In this document: piece by piece, positions 19,844 to 28,324 of the stretch
Layout: each line of letters starts with the position of its first letter
Position numbering within the stretch: position 1 is the first letter of the stretch
Assembly: GCF_038002765.1 (NCBI RefSeq)
Contig: NZ_JBBODE010000001.1
Coordinates: 1,550,001 to 1,614,000, forward strand
Direction: 5' to 3'
Source of the DNA: Peribacillus sp. FSL H8-0477
GTDB taxonomy: Bacteria > Bacillota > Bacilli > Bacillales > DSM-1321
Length of the DNA stretch: 64,000 bases
The notes under the pieces: model-generated
Told to the model about the DNA's origin: nothing
Seen by the model: the letters and a program-made list of their open reading frames with translations, nothing else
The model's database searches: none
Program-made: the position numbers and the translations under genes

Positions 19844-19880
19844 AAAAAGCAATGGAATTCATTTTCCATTGCTTTTATTG
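19844..19880 (+). terminator. Terminator downstream of ampS
   Basis: AAAAGCAATGGAA and TTCCATTGCTTTT form a 13-bp stem followed by T-rich sequence, 114 bp after the ampS stop codon. A looser pairing ACGGGTT/AACCCGC lies between them (about 19758-19799). Confidence 0.8.
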
Positions 19881-19967
19881 TTGAATTTCGCCATTTGTTC
19901 GTGATACGTTGAAAACCTATTTCACCACTTGAGCAGTTCGCTCAGCAATATGTAGATTGTCGAAATC

Positions 19968-20393
19968 TCATATAAATGATGCTAGCAAAAAAATGAAACT
20001 AAGCCATACACAAAGAGGTGAATAGAAGGCGGTATCTTGTTTTGCAAATCTAGTATGTTTGATTTTCTTGAAAAAACCTACATATTTTCCTTCACCAATA
20101 GCACGTAACAAGAAAACAATTCCTCCAGCTATACAAAGCCATTTTGAAAGATGGGAGGATTTTATGACTGCGAACAAATCTATTTGAACTAATAGAAGTA
20201 CAGATGCAAAAAAGCATAGTAATCCGATAAAAAGTGTACCTAACATTCTTGGTCGTAAAACTGGTAATTTACTGTCATCTTTAGTTGGAAGAGCCGTATT
20301 TACTCCCCAACTTCCACCAAATGCCCAAAAAACGTGTAAGATACCAATAAGTATAAATATGAGAGACGTTATTCCTATTAAAATCTTTATCAA
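19968..20393 (-). CDS. DUF3995 small integral membrane protein
   Basis: The 141-aa protein has four predicted membrane helices (about 4-26, 48-70, 84-100 and 122-140). Its family-like motifs are GILHVFWAFGGSWG in the first helix and loop, LRPRMLGTLFIG before the second, and LRAIGEGKYVGFFKK before the last. The function of DUF3995 is unknown. The AGGTGG ribosome binding site is good. It stands alone on the reverse strand with an unusually long gene-free region upstream that contains the iteron array. I see no partner genes. Confidence 0.82.
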   Translation of the reverse strand: MIKILIGITSLIFILIGILHVFWAFGGSWGVNTALPTKDDSKLPVLRPRMLGTLFIGLLCFFASVLLLVQIDLFAVIKSSHLSKWLCIAGGIVFLLRAIGEGKYVGFFKKIKHTRFAKQDTAFYSPLCVWLSFIFLLASFI

Positions 20394-20773
20394 TTTACCA
20401 CCTCTTCTGTATGTTATCGTCCTCCCATATCTAAATTGGTCATATCATTAGCATACTTATTTTTCAAGCATTTTAGCACACTTTTCGCAAGGTGTCTGCT
20501 GAGCAGCAGATTCTTGGGAATTGGAATGCTAATCTAATTGCTAATTGACTCGTTAAAATCATTGAAACCCTTATATAGCACCAAATAAATGAAGCCCAAT
20601 TCATATGAGAATTGGACTTCAAATTGATTCGTTATTGTACTTTTTCTACTTCAATACCGAACCCGTTACCAAATTATTGGATCATTTTTTTGTACACTTA
20701 ATTTTATGCAAATGATCCTGCACTTCTGATGGAGGGACGCTGACCCTGGGGGGTATTTCCTATAATAAAGCAT
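20394..20773. other. Gene-free spacer left of the iteron array
   Basis: The spacer contains one terminator-like hairpin, TGAAGcCCAATTC/GAATTGGaCTTCA at 20589-20621, with no gene obviously attached to it. Its right end (20744-20773) is a partial copy of the sequence preceding each iteron block (GGGGGTATTTCCT), a trace of a further repeat unit. Confidence 0.55.
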
Positions 20774-21263
20774 TTAATCCCGTCTGAGGGGGGCGTATTC
20801 CCGTCTCGATCAAGGGTATTCCCGTCTGGAACAGCTGTATTCCCGTCTGAGACTAGCATAATCCCGTCTAGGCACTAAATTTGAACACAAAATACCCACC
20901 TGGGTATATTAGTTTTAGGTTCTTATATAAATGGGACGCTATCTTTTAATCTTCCTACGCCGCGCATACCCTATGGGGGTATTTCCTCTATATTTGTGCT
21001 TCTCCAGCACTTAATCCCGTCTGAGGGGGGTGTATTCCCGTCTCGATCAAGGGTATTCCCGTCTGGAACAGCTGTATTCCCGTCTGAGACTAGCATAATC
21101 CCGTCTAGGCACTAAATTTGAACACAAAATACCCACCTGGGTATATTAGTTTTAGGTTCTTATATAAATGGGTCGCTATCTTTTAATCTTCCTACGCCGC
21201 GGATACCCTATGGGGGTATTTCCTCTATATTTGCGCTTCGCCAGCACTTATTCCCGTCTGGGG
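20774..21263. repeat. 21-bp iteron array in a 237-bp tandem duplication
   Basis: The 7-mer CCCGTCT occurs at 20779, 20800, 20821, 20842 and 20863, exactly 21 bp apart each time. It is preceded by TATT or TAAT, giving an 11-bp conserved core (TATTCCCGTCT) and 10 variable bases per unit. The whole block 20774-21010 is repeated at 21011-21247 with five substitutions in 237 bp, and a third block starts at 21248 with one more iteron (CCCGTCT at 21253). That makes eleven cores. Each duplication unit also holds two ATACCC/GGGTAT inverted repeats (20892-20906 and 20967-20982; equivalents +237). It is not CRISPR, because repeat and spacer are far too short. Function is unknown. Confidence 0.9.
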
Positions 21264-21284
21264 TTAGCACTCGCTTTTTTCTAA

Positions 21285-21322
21285 CAAAAAAACCGAGCAC
21301 GGGTTTCTCCGGCTCGGCTGCT
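21285..21322 (-). terminator. murC terminator
   Basis: On the reverse strand CCGAGC pairs with GCTCGG (21317-21312 with 21298-21293) around a 13-nt loop with internal pairing, followed by seven T residues. Confidence 0.8.
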
Positions 21323-21326
21323 TTTC

Positions 21327-22631
21327 TTAATTAAGTTCAATTTGCTGCTCGTAAGCAACTTGGAATTTCTGAATATCTCCAGCTCCCATAAACAAAATAA
21401 TGCCTGTTTCGTACTGCTTAAGTACGGACATATTGTCTTCTGTTATAAGTTCAGACCCTGGAATTTTCTTTAATAAATCTTGAATCGAAAGTTTCCCTTG
21501 GTTCTCACGTGCTGAACCAAAGATTTCACATAGATAAACCTTGTCTGTAAGATTTAATGCTTCTGCAAAGTCGTCAAGGAACGCTTGTGTTCTTGAATAA
21601 GTATGAGGTTGGAAGACAGCTACCACTTCACGTTCCGGGTACTTTTGTCTTACTGAATCAACAGTTGCCTTAATTTCAGTTGGATGATGCGCGTAATCAT
21701 CAATGATAACTTGAGATCCTGCTATCTTTTCTGAGAAACGACGTTTTACTCCACCAAATGTTGCTAAATGCTCCTTCACTGCTTCAGTATCTAAATTTTC
21801 ATATTGACAAAGCGCAATGACAGCAAGAGCATTAAGAACACTATGCTTTCCAAATGTCGGAATCGTAAACGTTTCATAATACGTATTACGAACATTTACA
21901 TCAAACGTTGTTCCTTGTTCGGAAATAGAAATATTTCTTGCTTGGAAATCATTTTCTTCAGCAAAGCCATAAAAAATAACGGGAACCTTCGCTTGAATTC
22001 CTTGTAAATGTTCATCATCACCACAAGCAATGATTCCTTTGTTAACTTGAAGAGCCATCTGCTGGAATGCATCTACGACATCCTCAATATTCGCAAAGTA
22101 ATCTGGATGATCAAAATCAATATTGGTCATGATTGCATAATCCGGAGAGTATGAAAGGAAATGTCTGCGGTATTCACATGCTTCGAAAACAAAGTATGCC
22201 GAATCAACGATTCCTTTTCCAGTGCCATCTCCAATTAAATAAGATGTTGGTTCTGCTCCTCCCATTACATGGGCGAGTAATCCAGTGGTTGACGTCTTAC
22301 CGTGTGCACCTGTTACAGCCACACTTGTATAACGCTTCATGAAATCACCAAGGAAACGGTGATACCTAATAACTGGCAACCCTAGTTCCATTGCTCGGAC
22401 TATTTCGGGATGTGTATCTGGAAATGCATTTCCAGCGATGACAGTCATGTCCGGCTGAATATTTTCTTCTGTGAAAGAAAGAATTGGGATACCTGATTTT
22501 TCTAATGCTAGCTGCGTAAAGAATCTCTTTTCATAGTCGGATCCTTGAACCTGATAACCAAGATCATGCAGCACTTGGGCAAGCGCACTCATGCCTGAAC
22601 CTTTGATACCAACAAAATGGTAAACGGTCAT
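21327..22631 (-). CDS. murC: UDP-N-acetylmuramate--L-alanine ligase
   Basis: MurC adds L-alanine to UDP-MurNAc, the first amino acid of the peptidoglycan stem peptide, in the cytoplasm. It shows the N-terminal Rossmann motif [14 protein letters not shown], the ATP loop [23 protein letters not shown], and the C-terminal [12 protein letters not shown] followed by FQPHTYSRT, all diagnostic of MurC. The ATG at 22631, after TTGGAGGTTC, gives 434 aa. The frame continues to 22649, but that would include the ribosome binding site. It is co-oriented with sftA, 307 bp apart, as in B. subtilis. Confidence 0.97.
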   Translation of the reverse strand: MTVYHFVGIKGSGMSALAQVLHDLGYQVQGSDYEKRFFTQLALEKSGIPILSFTEENIQPDMTVIAGNAFPDTHPEIVRAMELGLPVIRYHRFLGDFMKRYTSVAVTGAHGKTSTTGLLAHVMGGAEPTSYLIGDGTGKGIVDSAYFVFEACEYRRHFLSYSPDYAIMTNIDFDHPDYFANIEDVVDAFQQMALQVNKGIIACGDDEHLQGIQAKVPVIFYGFAEENDFQARNISISEQGTTFDVNVRNTYYETFTIPTFGKHSVLNALAVIALCQYENLDTEAVKEHLATFGGVKRRFSEKIAGSQVIIDDYAHHPTEIKATVDSVRQKYPEREVVAVFQPHTYSRTQAFLDDFAEALNLTDKVYLCEIFGSARENQGKLSIQDLLKKIPGSELITEDNMSVLKQYETGIILFMGAGDIQKFQVAYEQQIELN

Positions 22632-22938
22632 ATATAGAACCTCCAACAATCGTCTATCTGTATGACAGTATATGACGTTATCTTTTATTTGCCTTTAACG
22701 AGGAAAAGTAAAAGTCCTGACCTGCGTCTGACGATACTGTCAGATTTCAATTTGGACAACCATATCTCCTGATTAAACACACTTTTTTAATATAAATGGG
22801 TGTTACTTAAATTCAGTCAACGAAAATAATTATAGCACTTTTTCTTCAAATCAACCATCTTAGAAAGATTTCATTTGCTTACTCTATCTTTGTACCTAGA
22901 CCCAACTATTTTCACGAATAAAAATTAGTTATTTAGAA
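22632..22938. other. Spacer between sftA and murC
   Basis: The spacer is AT-rich and without genes. It contains a small inverted repeat TCTGAC/GTCAGA at 22737-22754, too weak to call a terminator. No clear terminator separates sftA from murC, so readthrough is possible. Confidence 0.4.
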
Positions 22939-25677
22939 TTATTTCACAAGACTCTTGTCCTGAAGGAATTCTAATTCTTCTTCTGTAATTAATACATCTC
23001 TGGGCTTGCTTCCTCTAGATTCCGAAACGATTCCTTGACGCTCCATCATCTCAATTAACCGGGCTGCCCGATTATAGCCGACATGGAATCGTCTTTGCAG
23101 ACTTGAAGCAGAGGCTGCACTTTGAGCAATGGCAAATTCGCATGCTTCAAAGAATAAATCATCACTATCCTCTGTAGCCTGAACTTTGTTGAGTAAATCT
23201 TCTTGTTCAAATAAATAATTTGGCTGCTGCTCATTTCTAACATGCTGTACAACCGCATCAATTTCATCATCATTCACAAATGTTCCTTGAAGGCGTACCG
23301 TTTTTGATGAACCATTCTCAGCAAAAAGCATATCCCCTTTGCCTAAGAGTTTCTCAGCTCCACCACTGTCAATAATTGTCCGAGAATCCACCTGAGATGA
23401 GACCGAAAAAGCAATTCTAGTTGGTATATTAGCCTTTATCAAACCGGTGATGACATCCACAGAAGGACGCTGTGTGGCCACAATCAAATGAATTCCGCAT
23501 GCCCTGGCCTTTTGGGCTATCCGGCAAATGGCTTCCTCTACATCAGCTGGTGAAACCATCATTAAATCAGCTAATTCATCAATTATGATTAAGATATAAG
23601 GTAGTTTATTTGCATATTGGCCGGCAGCTTCAGCATTCTGGTTATAGCGGCCAATATCACGAGCACCAGCGTGAACAAATAATTCATACCGGCGTTCCAT
23701 TTCATCAACAGCCCATTTAAGCGCAGCTGTTGCAGCCTTTACATCTGTAATAACAGGACTGACCAGATGAGGAATCCGGTTATATGGCGCCAGTTCCACC
23801 ATTTTAGGGTCAATCAGCAATAATTTAAGTTCCTGTGGAGTTGCTTTATATAATAGGCTCACGAGCATTGAATTGATACAAACACTCTTCCCTGATCCCG
23901 TTGCACCCGCAATAAGACCATGAGGCATCTTTTTCAAGTCGGTAACCACCGGCTGACCAGAAATATCTAGGCCTAAAGCAACTGTTAACGGTGAGTCATT
24001 GGATGTAAATGGATCACTTTCCAGCACTTCACGTAAAAACACTGGTTTACTCTTTCGATTTGGGATTTCTATACCAATCGTATGTTTCCCGGGAATAGGA
24101 GCTTCCATTCTCAAATCTTCTGCTGCAAGACTAAGCTTGATATCGTCCATTAAATTAGTGACCTTATTGACTTTAACCCCAGGCTCTGGCTGTACCTCAA
24201 AGCGTGTAACAGCTGGTCCCTGTGTAACATTTACCACTCGGGCACGCACATTAAAATTCTTTAGCGTACCATCTAGAATAGCTTTCTGCTCCTCGACCCA
24301 TATTTGATCATTTTCTGGAGGAGCTGCGGGTGTTAATAAATCACCACTTGGGAAAACATAGTAGGGATTTTCCGTTTCCAGCTGTACCTCTGTTTGAATG
24401 ATCGTAGACGATTCAGGCTGTTGATCACTTTGGTTTACATCATTGAGACTCACCATCGTAGGAATCGCTGTTATTTCTTCTTGAACATTCTCTGCAATTC
24501 CAGCTGTTTCCGTAACTTCATGTTCAGCTTCTACATCTATATCCGTACTTGTCGTATTAATTGCATCTATAGACGATACTTCCTCAACGCCGCTTGCCAC
24601 TTCTTCCTCAGATACAATATAAGTAGTCTGGTTAGTCTCTACTTTTTCCTGTGGTTTAACCGTTTCTTCCGTTAGAAGACTTTTTTTTTGAGCCTTTGGT
24701 ACAAAAGATGTGATTTTTTCTTTATCCTTTTTTAACATCATCACATTAAATGGGATATGTTTTTTTACTGTTTTAGTCAAATCCTCCTCAACTTGAGGTG
24801 TCTCAATTTCAGCTGATTCTTCTGTTTGTATCACACGTTCTTCTATTCCAAAAGATTCCGGCTCCATTTCTTCGACGGCTTCTTCTTTTAGTACAACCTC
24901 AATTGGTTCAGGTTTGTTACCCGTTTCTTGATAATAAGCGGGCTCTAAAATACCTGCCGCTACTTCTGCACCGGCACTTTCACTTAATTCTAAGCGTTCA
25001 ATCAGTTCTTTCTTTTCCTGCTCGTTAGGGTCGGTGCTGGATTCAAGGTCTATTAAACTATCTTCCTTACGATAGACCGCTGGTATATCCAGCGGCAGTG
25101 ACTCCGTTAATGGAATAGCCGATTTAACAGTTTTTAATTCATATTCAATGATTTCTTCTGTGTGACTGACAATCTTACTCGGCCGTTGAAAACCATAAAC
25201 AGCCGAAGGAATTTCCGTTGGACGAAAAGGTTTTTTCGATGGCATTATTTTATTTGTTACTTCTTCTTTTTTTGTATTAATTTTGGCGGCTGGCTTTTCG
25301 GTATGACTCTTCTTACCAGTAGCACGCCGTTCTGTTTTACCTGGTTTTACAGGTTCTTTCGTTCGTACACGTCTTGGTCTCGATTCTTTCTCTGCATGAT
25401 CAGGAATAACAGGGAATTTAAATTGTCCCTTAGGATATTGAAATAAGATTTTGGTGTCTGGATCTCTAGACGTGTTATGTGCTTGTAATAAATGCTGTTC
25501 CTTCTTTTTCTTTTCCTTCTCTTGCTCTAAACGCCAATTCTGTGCTGATTTATGCTTTGAAAAATCTAAATCTACTAATTCTTTTGGTTCAAGTGGCTCA
25601 TCTATAATAATCTCTTCAATTTCAATAATTTCCTCTTCCGTTTGAAACCATTTTTTAAACGTATTTAACCATTTCAT
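22939..25677 (-). CDS. sftA: DNA translocase SftA (soluble FtsK/SpoIIIE family)
   Basis: SftA is a septum-associated motor that clears chromosome termini from the division site before closure. It has no N-terminal transmembrane segments. Residues ~1-430 form a variable, Glu-rich linker. The RecA-like motor follows with Walker A GATGSGKSVCIN, Walker B YILIIIDELADLMM and ATQRPSVDVITGLIKANIPTR. The C-terminal gamma winged helix (SSLQRRFHVGYNRAARLIEMM) reads polar DNA sequences. The ATG at 25677 is preferred over an upstream GTG at 25686 because AAAGAGTGAT is better spaced from it (912 aa). Confidence 0.95.
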   Translation of the reverse strand: MKWLNTFKKWFQTEEEIIEIEEIIIDEPLEPKELVDLDFSKHKSAQNWRLEQEKEKKKKEQHLLQAHNTSRDPDTKILFQYPKGQFKFPVIPDHAEKESRPRRVRTKEPVKPGKTERRATGKKSHTEKPAAKINTKKEEVTNKIMPSKKPFRPTEIPSAVYGFQRPSKIVSHTEEIIEYELKTVKSAIPLTESLPLDIPAVYRKEDSLIDLESSTDPNEQEKKELIERLELSESAGAEVAAGILEPAYYQETGNKPEPIEVVLKEEAVEEMEPESFGIEERVIQTEESAEIETPQVEEDLTKTVKKHIPFNVMMLKKDKEKITSFVPKAQKKSLLTEETVKPQEKVETNQTTYIVSEEEVASGVEEVSSIDAINTTSTDIDVEAEHEVTETAGIAENVQEEITAIPTMVSLNDVNQSDQQPESSTIIQTEVQLETENPYYVFPSGDLLTPAAPPENDQIWVEEQKAILDGTLKNFNVRARVVNVTQGPAVTRFEVQPEPGVKVNKVTNLMDDIKLSLAAEDLRMEAPIPGKHTIGIEIPNRKSKPVFLREVLESDPFTSNDSPLTVALGLDISGQPVVTDLKKMPHGLIAGATGSGKSVCINSMLVSLLYKATPQELKLLLIDPKMVELAPYNRIPHLVSPVITDVKAATAALKWAVDEMERRYELFVHAGARDIGRYNQNAEAAGQYANKLPYILIIIDELADLMMVSPADVEEAICRIAQKARACGIHLIVATQRPSVDVITGLIKANIPTRIAFSVSSQVDSRTIIDSGGAEKLLGKGDMLFAENGSSKTVRLQGTFVNDDEIDAVVQHVRNEQQPNYLFEQEDLLNKVQATEDSDDLFFEACEFAIAQSAASASSLQRRFHVGYNRAARLIEMMERQGIVSESRGSKPRDVLITEEELEFLQDKSLVK

Positions 25678-26209
25678 TACAATCACTCTTTCTGCTTACA
25701 TGTAGTCAATGTTCATTCTAACAGGATTCAAGAAAATTTGGAGTAAATATCCGTGATTAGGAAAAATAAAGAAGAACTTATTTTACATAAGTCCTCTTCT
25801 ATACAACCCTCTTTATATACCTTTTAAACATTAAATTTTATATCAACATAGTTTTTATCGGTTAAAGACAATAAACATTAAAGTTTCATCACCCTATCAT
25901 CATAATCCTTTCTACGGGAAATCTATATTAATAAAATATTTTATTTGCATTACAAGTAGTTTCAGCTATTACACTCAGTCATAAAAACAAAAAATGAAGC
26001 TCGATATATGTGAGTGTTTTTACTTACACTTTCTTTTCATACATTCGTTAAATCATTTTCTAAAATAGTTTAATCATGAGTTTTAATCATAGAAGCACTA
26101 TTTGACGTCCCTGGATATTCATATTTTTATGACTAAGTTCAAAGGTATTTTTATTTGAATACATAATATAACAGTTAGTGACTACTCTATTTTGATTGGG
26201 GGAAGCATT
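25678..26209. other. AT-rich spacer upstream of sftA
   Basis: About 530 bp without a supportable gene. An imperfect hairpin (AAGAAGaACTTAT/ATAAGTcCTCTTCT, about 25769-25800) is the only structure seen. B. subtilis has ytpR directly upstream of sftA; no remnant of ytpR is recognisable here. Confidence 0.5.
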
Positions 26210-26815
26210 TTGGGAAAGAATTGTACGATTTTTTTCTTAATTTTCTTTTTAGCAGGATGCGCTAAGGTAACAACTTCAGAAAATGAAATTCATGATGCAG
26301 CTACCCCGAAAGTTTTACCACTCGTCGAAGAACTGGAAGATGGATTAGAAACCTATCATTATTTATTAGATACTATGGAAAGAGGAAATCACGAATTATT
26401 TGATAAGGATTTAATTATCGATTTTAAAACTGAGGATGTAACAATTGAACGAGGCAACGTTGTAGTAACAAGAAATCAAGAAGTAGATTTACTTGTCACT
26501 CGTGTGATTGGTCTTCCTGGAGAACGTGTAAAAATTGAAAAAGGTCAAATATATATTAATGATAAAAAACTTAGTGCCTTTTATGGAAAGGCACATCGAT
26601 TAGGAATGAATAAAAATGATTACTTTTCTTTTGTAGATAAAAATAAAAAGTATATGAAACAAACTAATTTGGAGGAAATATTTGATTTAGAAATGGAGAG
26701 CATGACCTTAAATAACAATGAATATTTCTTAATTGGGGACGATTGGTTTAGAAGTGTCCATCAAAAAGCAAACATAGGTGAGATAATCGGAATAGTCACA
26801 GGGATACAAGAATAA
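26210..26815 (+). CDS. Lipoprotein with a signal-peptidase-I-like (S26) fold lacking catalytic residues
   Basis: A short lipoprotein signal peptide ends in the lipobox LAGC (Cys17 from the TTG at 26210). The body follows the order of signal peptidase I boxes: DTMERGN where GESMMPT is expected, ERGNVVV for ERFDVVV, VTRVIGLPGERVKIEKGQIYIND for the box D region, and EYFLIGDDWFRS for box E. The nucleophile Ser is replaced by Thr or Asp (about residue 55) and the general-base Lys by Thr97, so peptidase activity is unlikely. The nearby lepB (S38, K79) gives the same 41-42-residue spacing. GGGGGA at 26198-26203 favours TTG 26210 over TTG 26192. Function is unknown; a scaffold or inhibitor role is conceivable. 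It is isolated, opposite to its neighbours and AT-rich. Confidence 0.7.
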   Translation: MGKNCTIFFLIFFLAGCAKVTTSENEIHDAATPKVLPLVEELEDGLETYHYLLDTMERGNHELFDKDLIIDFKTEDVTIERGNVVVTRNQEVDLLVTRVIGLPGERVKIEKGQIYINDKKLSAFYGKAHRLGMNKNDYFSFVDKNKKYMKQTNLEEIFDLEMESMTLNNNEYFLIGDDWFRSVHQKANIGEIIGIVTGIQE

Positions 26816-26821
26816 TGAAAC

Positions 26822-26856
26822 AGAAAAGACTGCCAATATAGATTGGCAGCCCTTTA
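26822..26856. terminator. Terminator between the S26-like gene and ytpQ
   Basis: GGGCTGCCAAT pairs with ATTGGCAG on the reverse strand (26828-26850), flanked by A-rich and T-rich sequence. It serves both convergent genes. Confidence 0.75.
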
Positions 26857-26859
26857 CTG

Positions 26860-27660
26860 TTAACGCTTTTTGTTTTTCCCAAGAATAAAAACAGGTTCAA
26901 GCTCCCCGTCTTCATAAAGAAACGATAAGGCGGTTATTGGTACATGACCACTAGTGAAAAAACTCATAGCCATTTGCGCGAGAATATCGTACCCCGTTTC
27001 ATTTTCGATGTCACAAATGATAATAACGTCCTGATGAGGAATGGCTACTGCCATCGTTCCTTTCATAGAGGCCTTCATTTCTTTTAACCACGCTTCATTA
27101 ACAATCCTACTTGCATCGTAACCATCATTCGTATTGAGAAAATAGAATGTATTCCCTGCCACAGTATCTGCCTTCACAGGGGTTGGTAAGGAACGGACAT
27201 TAAAACGAGCTATTTCTCGGATTCGATCCGCATCCCAATCTTCCTGTTCAAGCATGGTATGATCGATTAAACGATACGTCTTTCCTAAGTCTAGAGCATA
27301 GTAAATCCGCGTTTCTGCTGTATGGTCATCAAATAAAAACTTGTTCCCACTTTCCGATTCATCAGGAAATGATGTTGAACGGACAACGGGGAAGATTTGT
27401 TTCTCTTTTCCCTGAAGTGAATGTTGTTCTCCCATTACTTTTAAGGCTTCTTCTACATAATAAACCACTTCGTCAATGGCTTTATCTTGAACGTTTTCCC
27501 AATTAGCCACAATTTTTGAAATTTCTACTGTAATTCCTTTTTTTGTATCTGTATTTACAATCCGCAAGGTATCCTGCTTACTATCATATTGAAAACTGCG
27601 TTTGCTCTGGTCTAACCGCTCTTGTAACGCCTTGACCATTTTCTTGCTATCCATTTTCAT
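26860..27660 (-). CDS. ytpQ: DUF1444 protein YtpQ
   Basis: This 266-aa protein is conserved across Bacillaceae with no known enzyme activity. Recognisable segments are the N-terminal [21 protein letters not shown], the arginine-rich [32 protein letters not shown] and the C-terminal [20 protein letters not shown]. No membrane segment or signal peptide is seen. The ribosome binding site AGGAGG lies 11 nt before the first ATG; a second ATG two codons later is also possible. It is 66 bp downstream of ytpP, in the order ytpP-ytpQ as in B. subtilis, but the next partner ytpR is missing. Confidence 0.9.
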   Translation of the reverse strand: MKMDSKKMVKALQERLDQSKRSFQYDSKQDTLRIVNTDTKKGITVEISKIVANWENVQDKAIDEVVYYVEEALKVMGEQHSLQGKEKQIFPVVRSTSFPDESESGNKFLFDDHTAETRIYYALDLGKTYRLIDHTMLEQEDWDADRIREIARFNVRSLPTPVKADTVAGNTFYFLNTNDGYDASRIVNEAWLKEMKASMKGTMAVAIPHQDVIIICDIENETGYDILAQMAMSFFTSGHVPITALSFLYEDGELEPVFILGKNKKR

Positions 27661-27726
27661 AATTTCGATTGCCTCCTGCTATTCTCTCTATAAGATAATC
27701 CTTTCCAATATACCGAAAGTGAAGTC

Positions 27727-28038
27727 TTATAATGATTCAATAAATGTTTCGATTTCCTCTTTTGTTTTCCGGTCCTTACTGACAAATCGCCCAGTTTCTT
27801 TGCCTTGATTATAAGCCAGAAAACTTGGGATTCCATATATATCATTCTGTGCACAAATATCAATAAACTCGTCACGGTCTACATAGATAAACGTGAACTC
27901 TGGATATTTCTCTTCAACCTCTGGAAGAAGCGGCTCAATGATTCGACAATCAGGACACCAGCCAGCGGAAAATAAGAATATATATTTCCCTTCCTTTTTC
28001 ATTTCCTCAAATTGTTCAACTGATTCTAAATGCTTCAT
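27727..28038 (-). CDS. ytpP: Thioredoxin-like protein YtpP
   Basis: A 103-aa cytosolic thioredoxin-fold protein with the dithiol active site WCPDC ([16 protein letters not shown], residues ~29-45) and the cis-proline segment [14 protein letters not shown]. It probably reduces disulfides, possibly including those formed with bacillithiol. The Pro-Asp dipeptide between the cysteines differs from the Gly-Pro of canonical thioredoxin. A strong AGGAGG precedes the ATG. It heads the ytpPQ pair. Confidence 0.92.
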   Translation of the reverse strand: MKHLESVEQFEEMKKEGKYIFLFSAGWCPDCRIIEPLLPEVEEKYPEFTFIYVDRDEFIDICAQNDIYGIPSFLAYNQGKETGRFVSKDRKTKEEIETFIESL

Positions 28039-28324
28039 TTATAATTCCTCCTGCTATTTCATTTCAACGACAGTTATGTACCTTGATAATACCAAACAAA
28101 CGTTAGGACAACCAATAATACGCAACCTGTCGCGTGAAAAAGAAAAGTAAAAACATGACCATTAGTCTATATAAATTAGGTGTACTGGTCAAAATTGACA
28201 AAAAACTATTGTTATACTGGTAAATTATATTTATAATATAGTAATTATTTAGTATTTTAACAATTTTCAACCATATCTGTATTTTGGTCCTTCCGTACGT
28301 AACCCATTAGAAAGAGAGGACGAA

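Noticed and set aside
20774-21263. CRISPR array
   Set aside because: Repeat units are 11 bp with 10-bp variable parts and a 21-bp period, no cas genes are present, and the spacers are duplicated along with the block.
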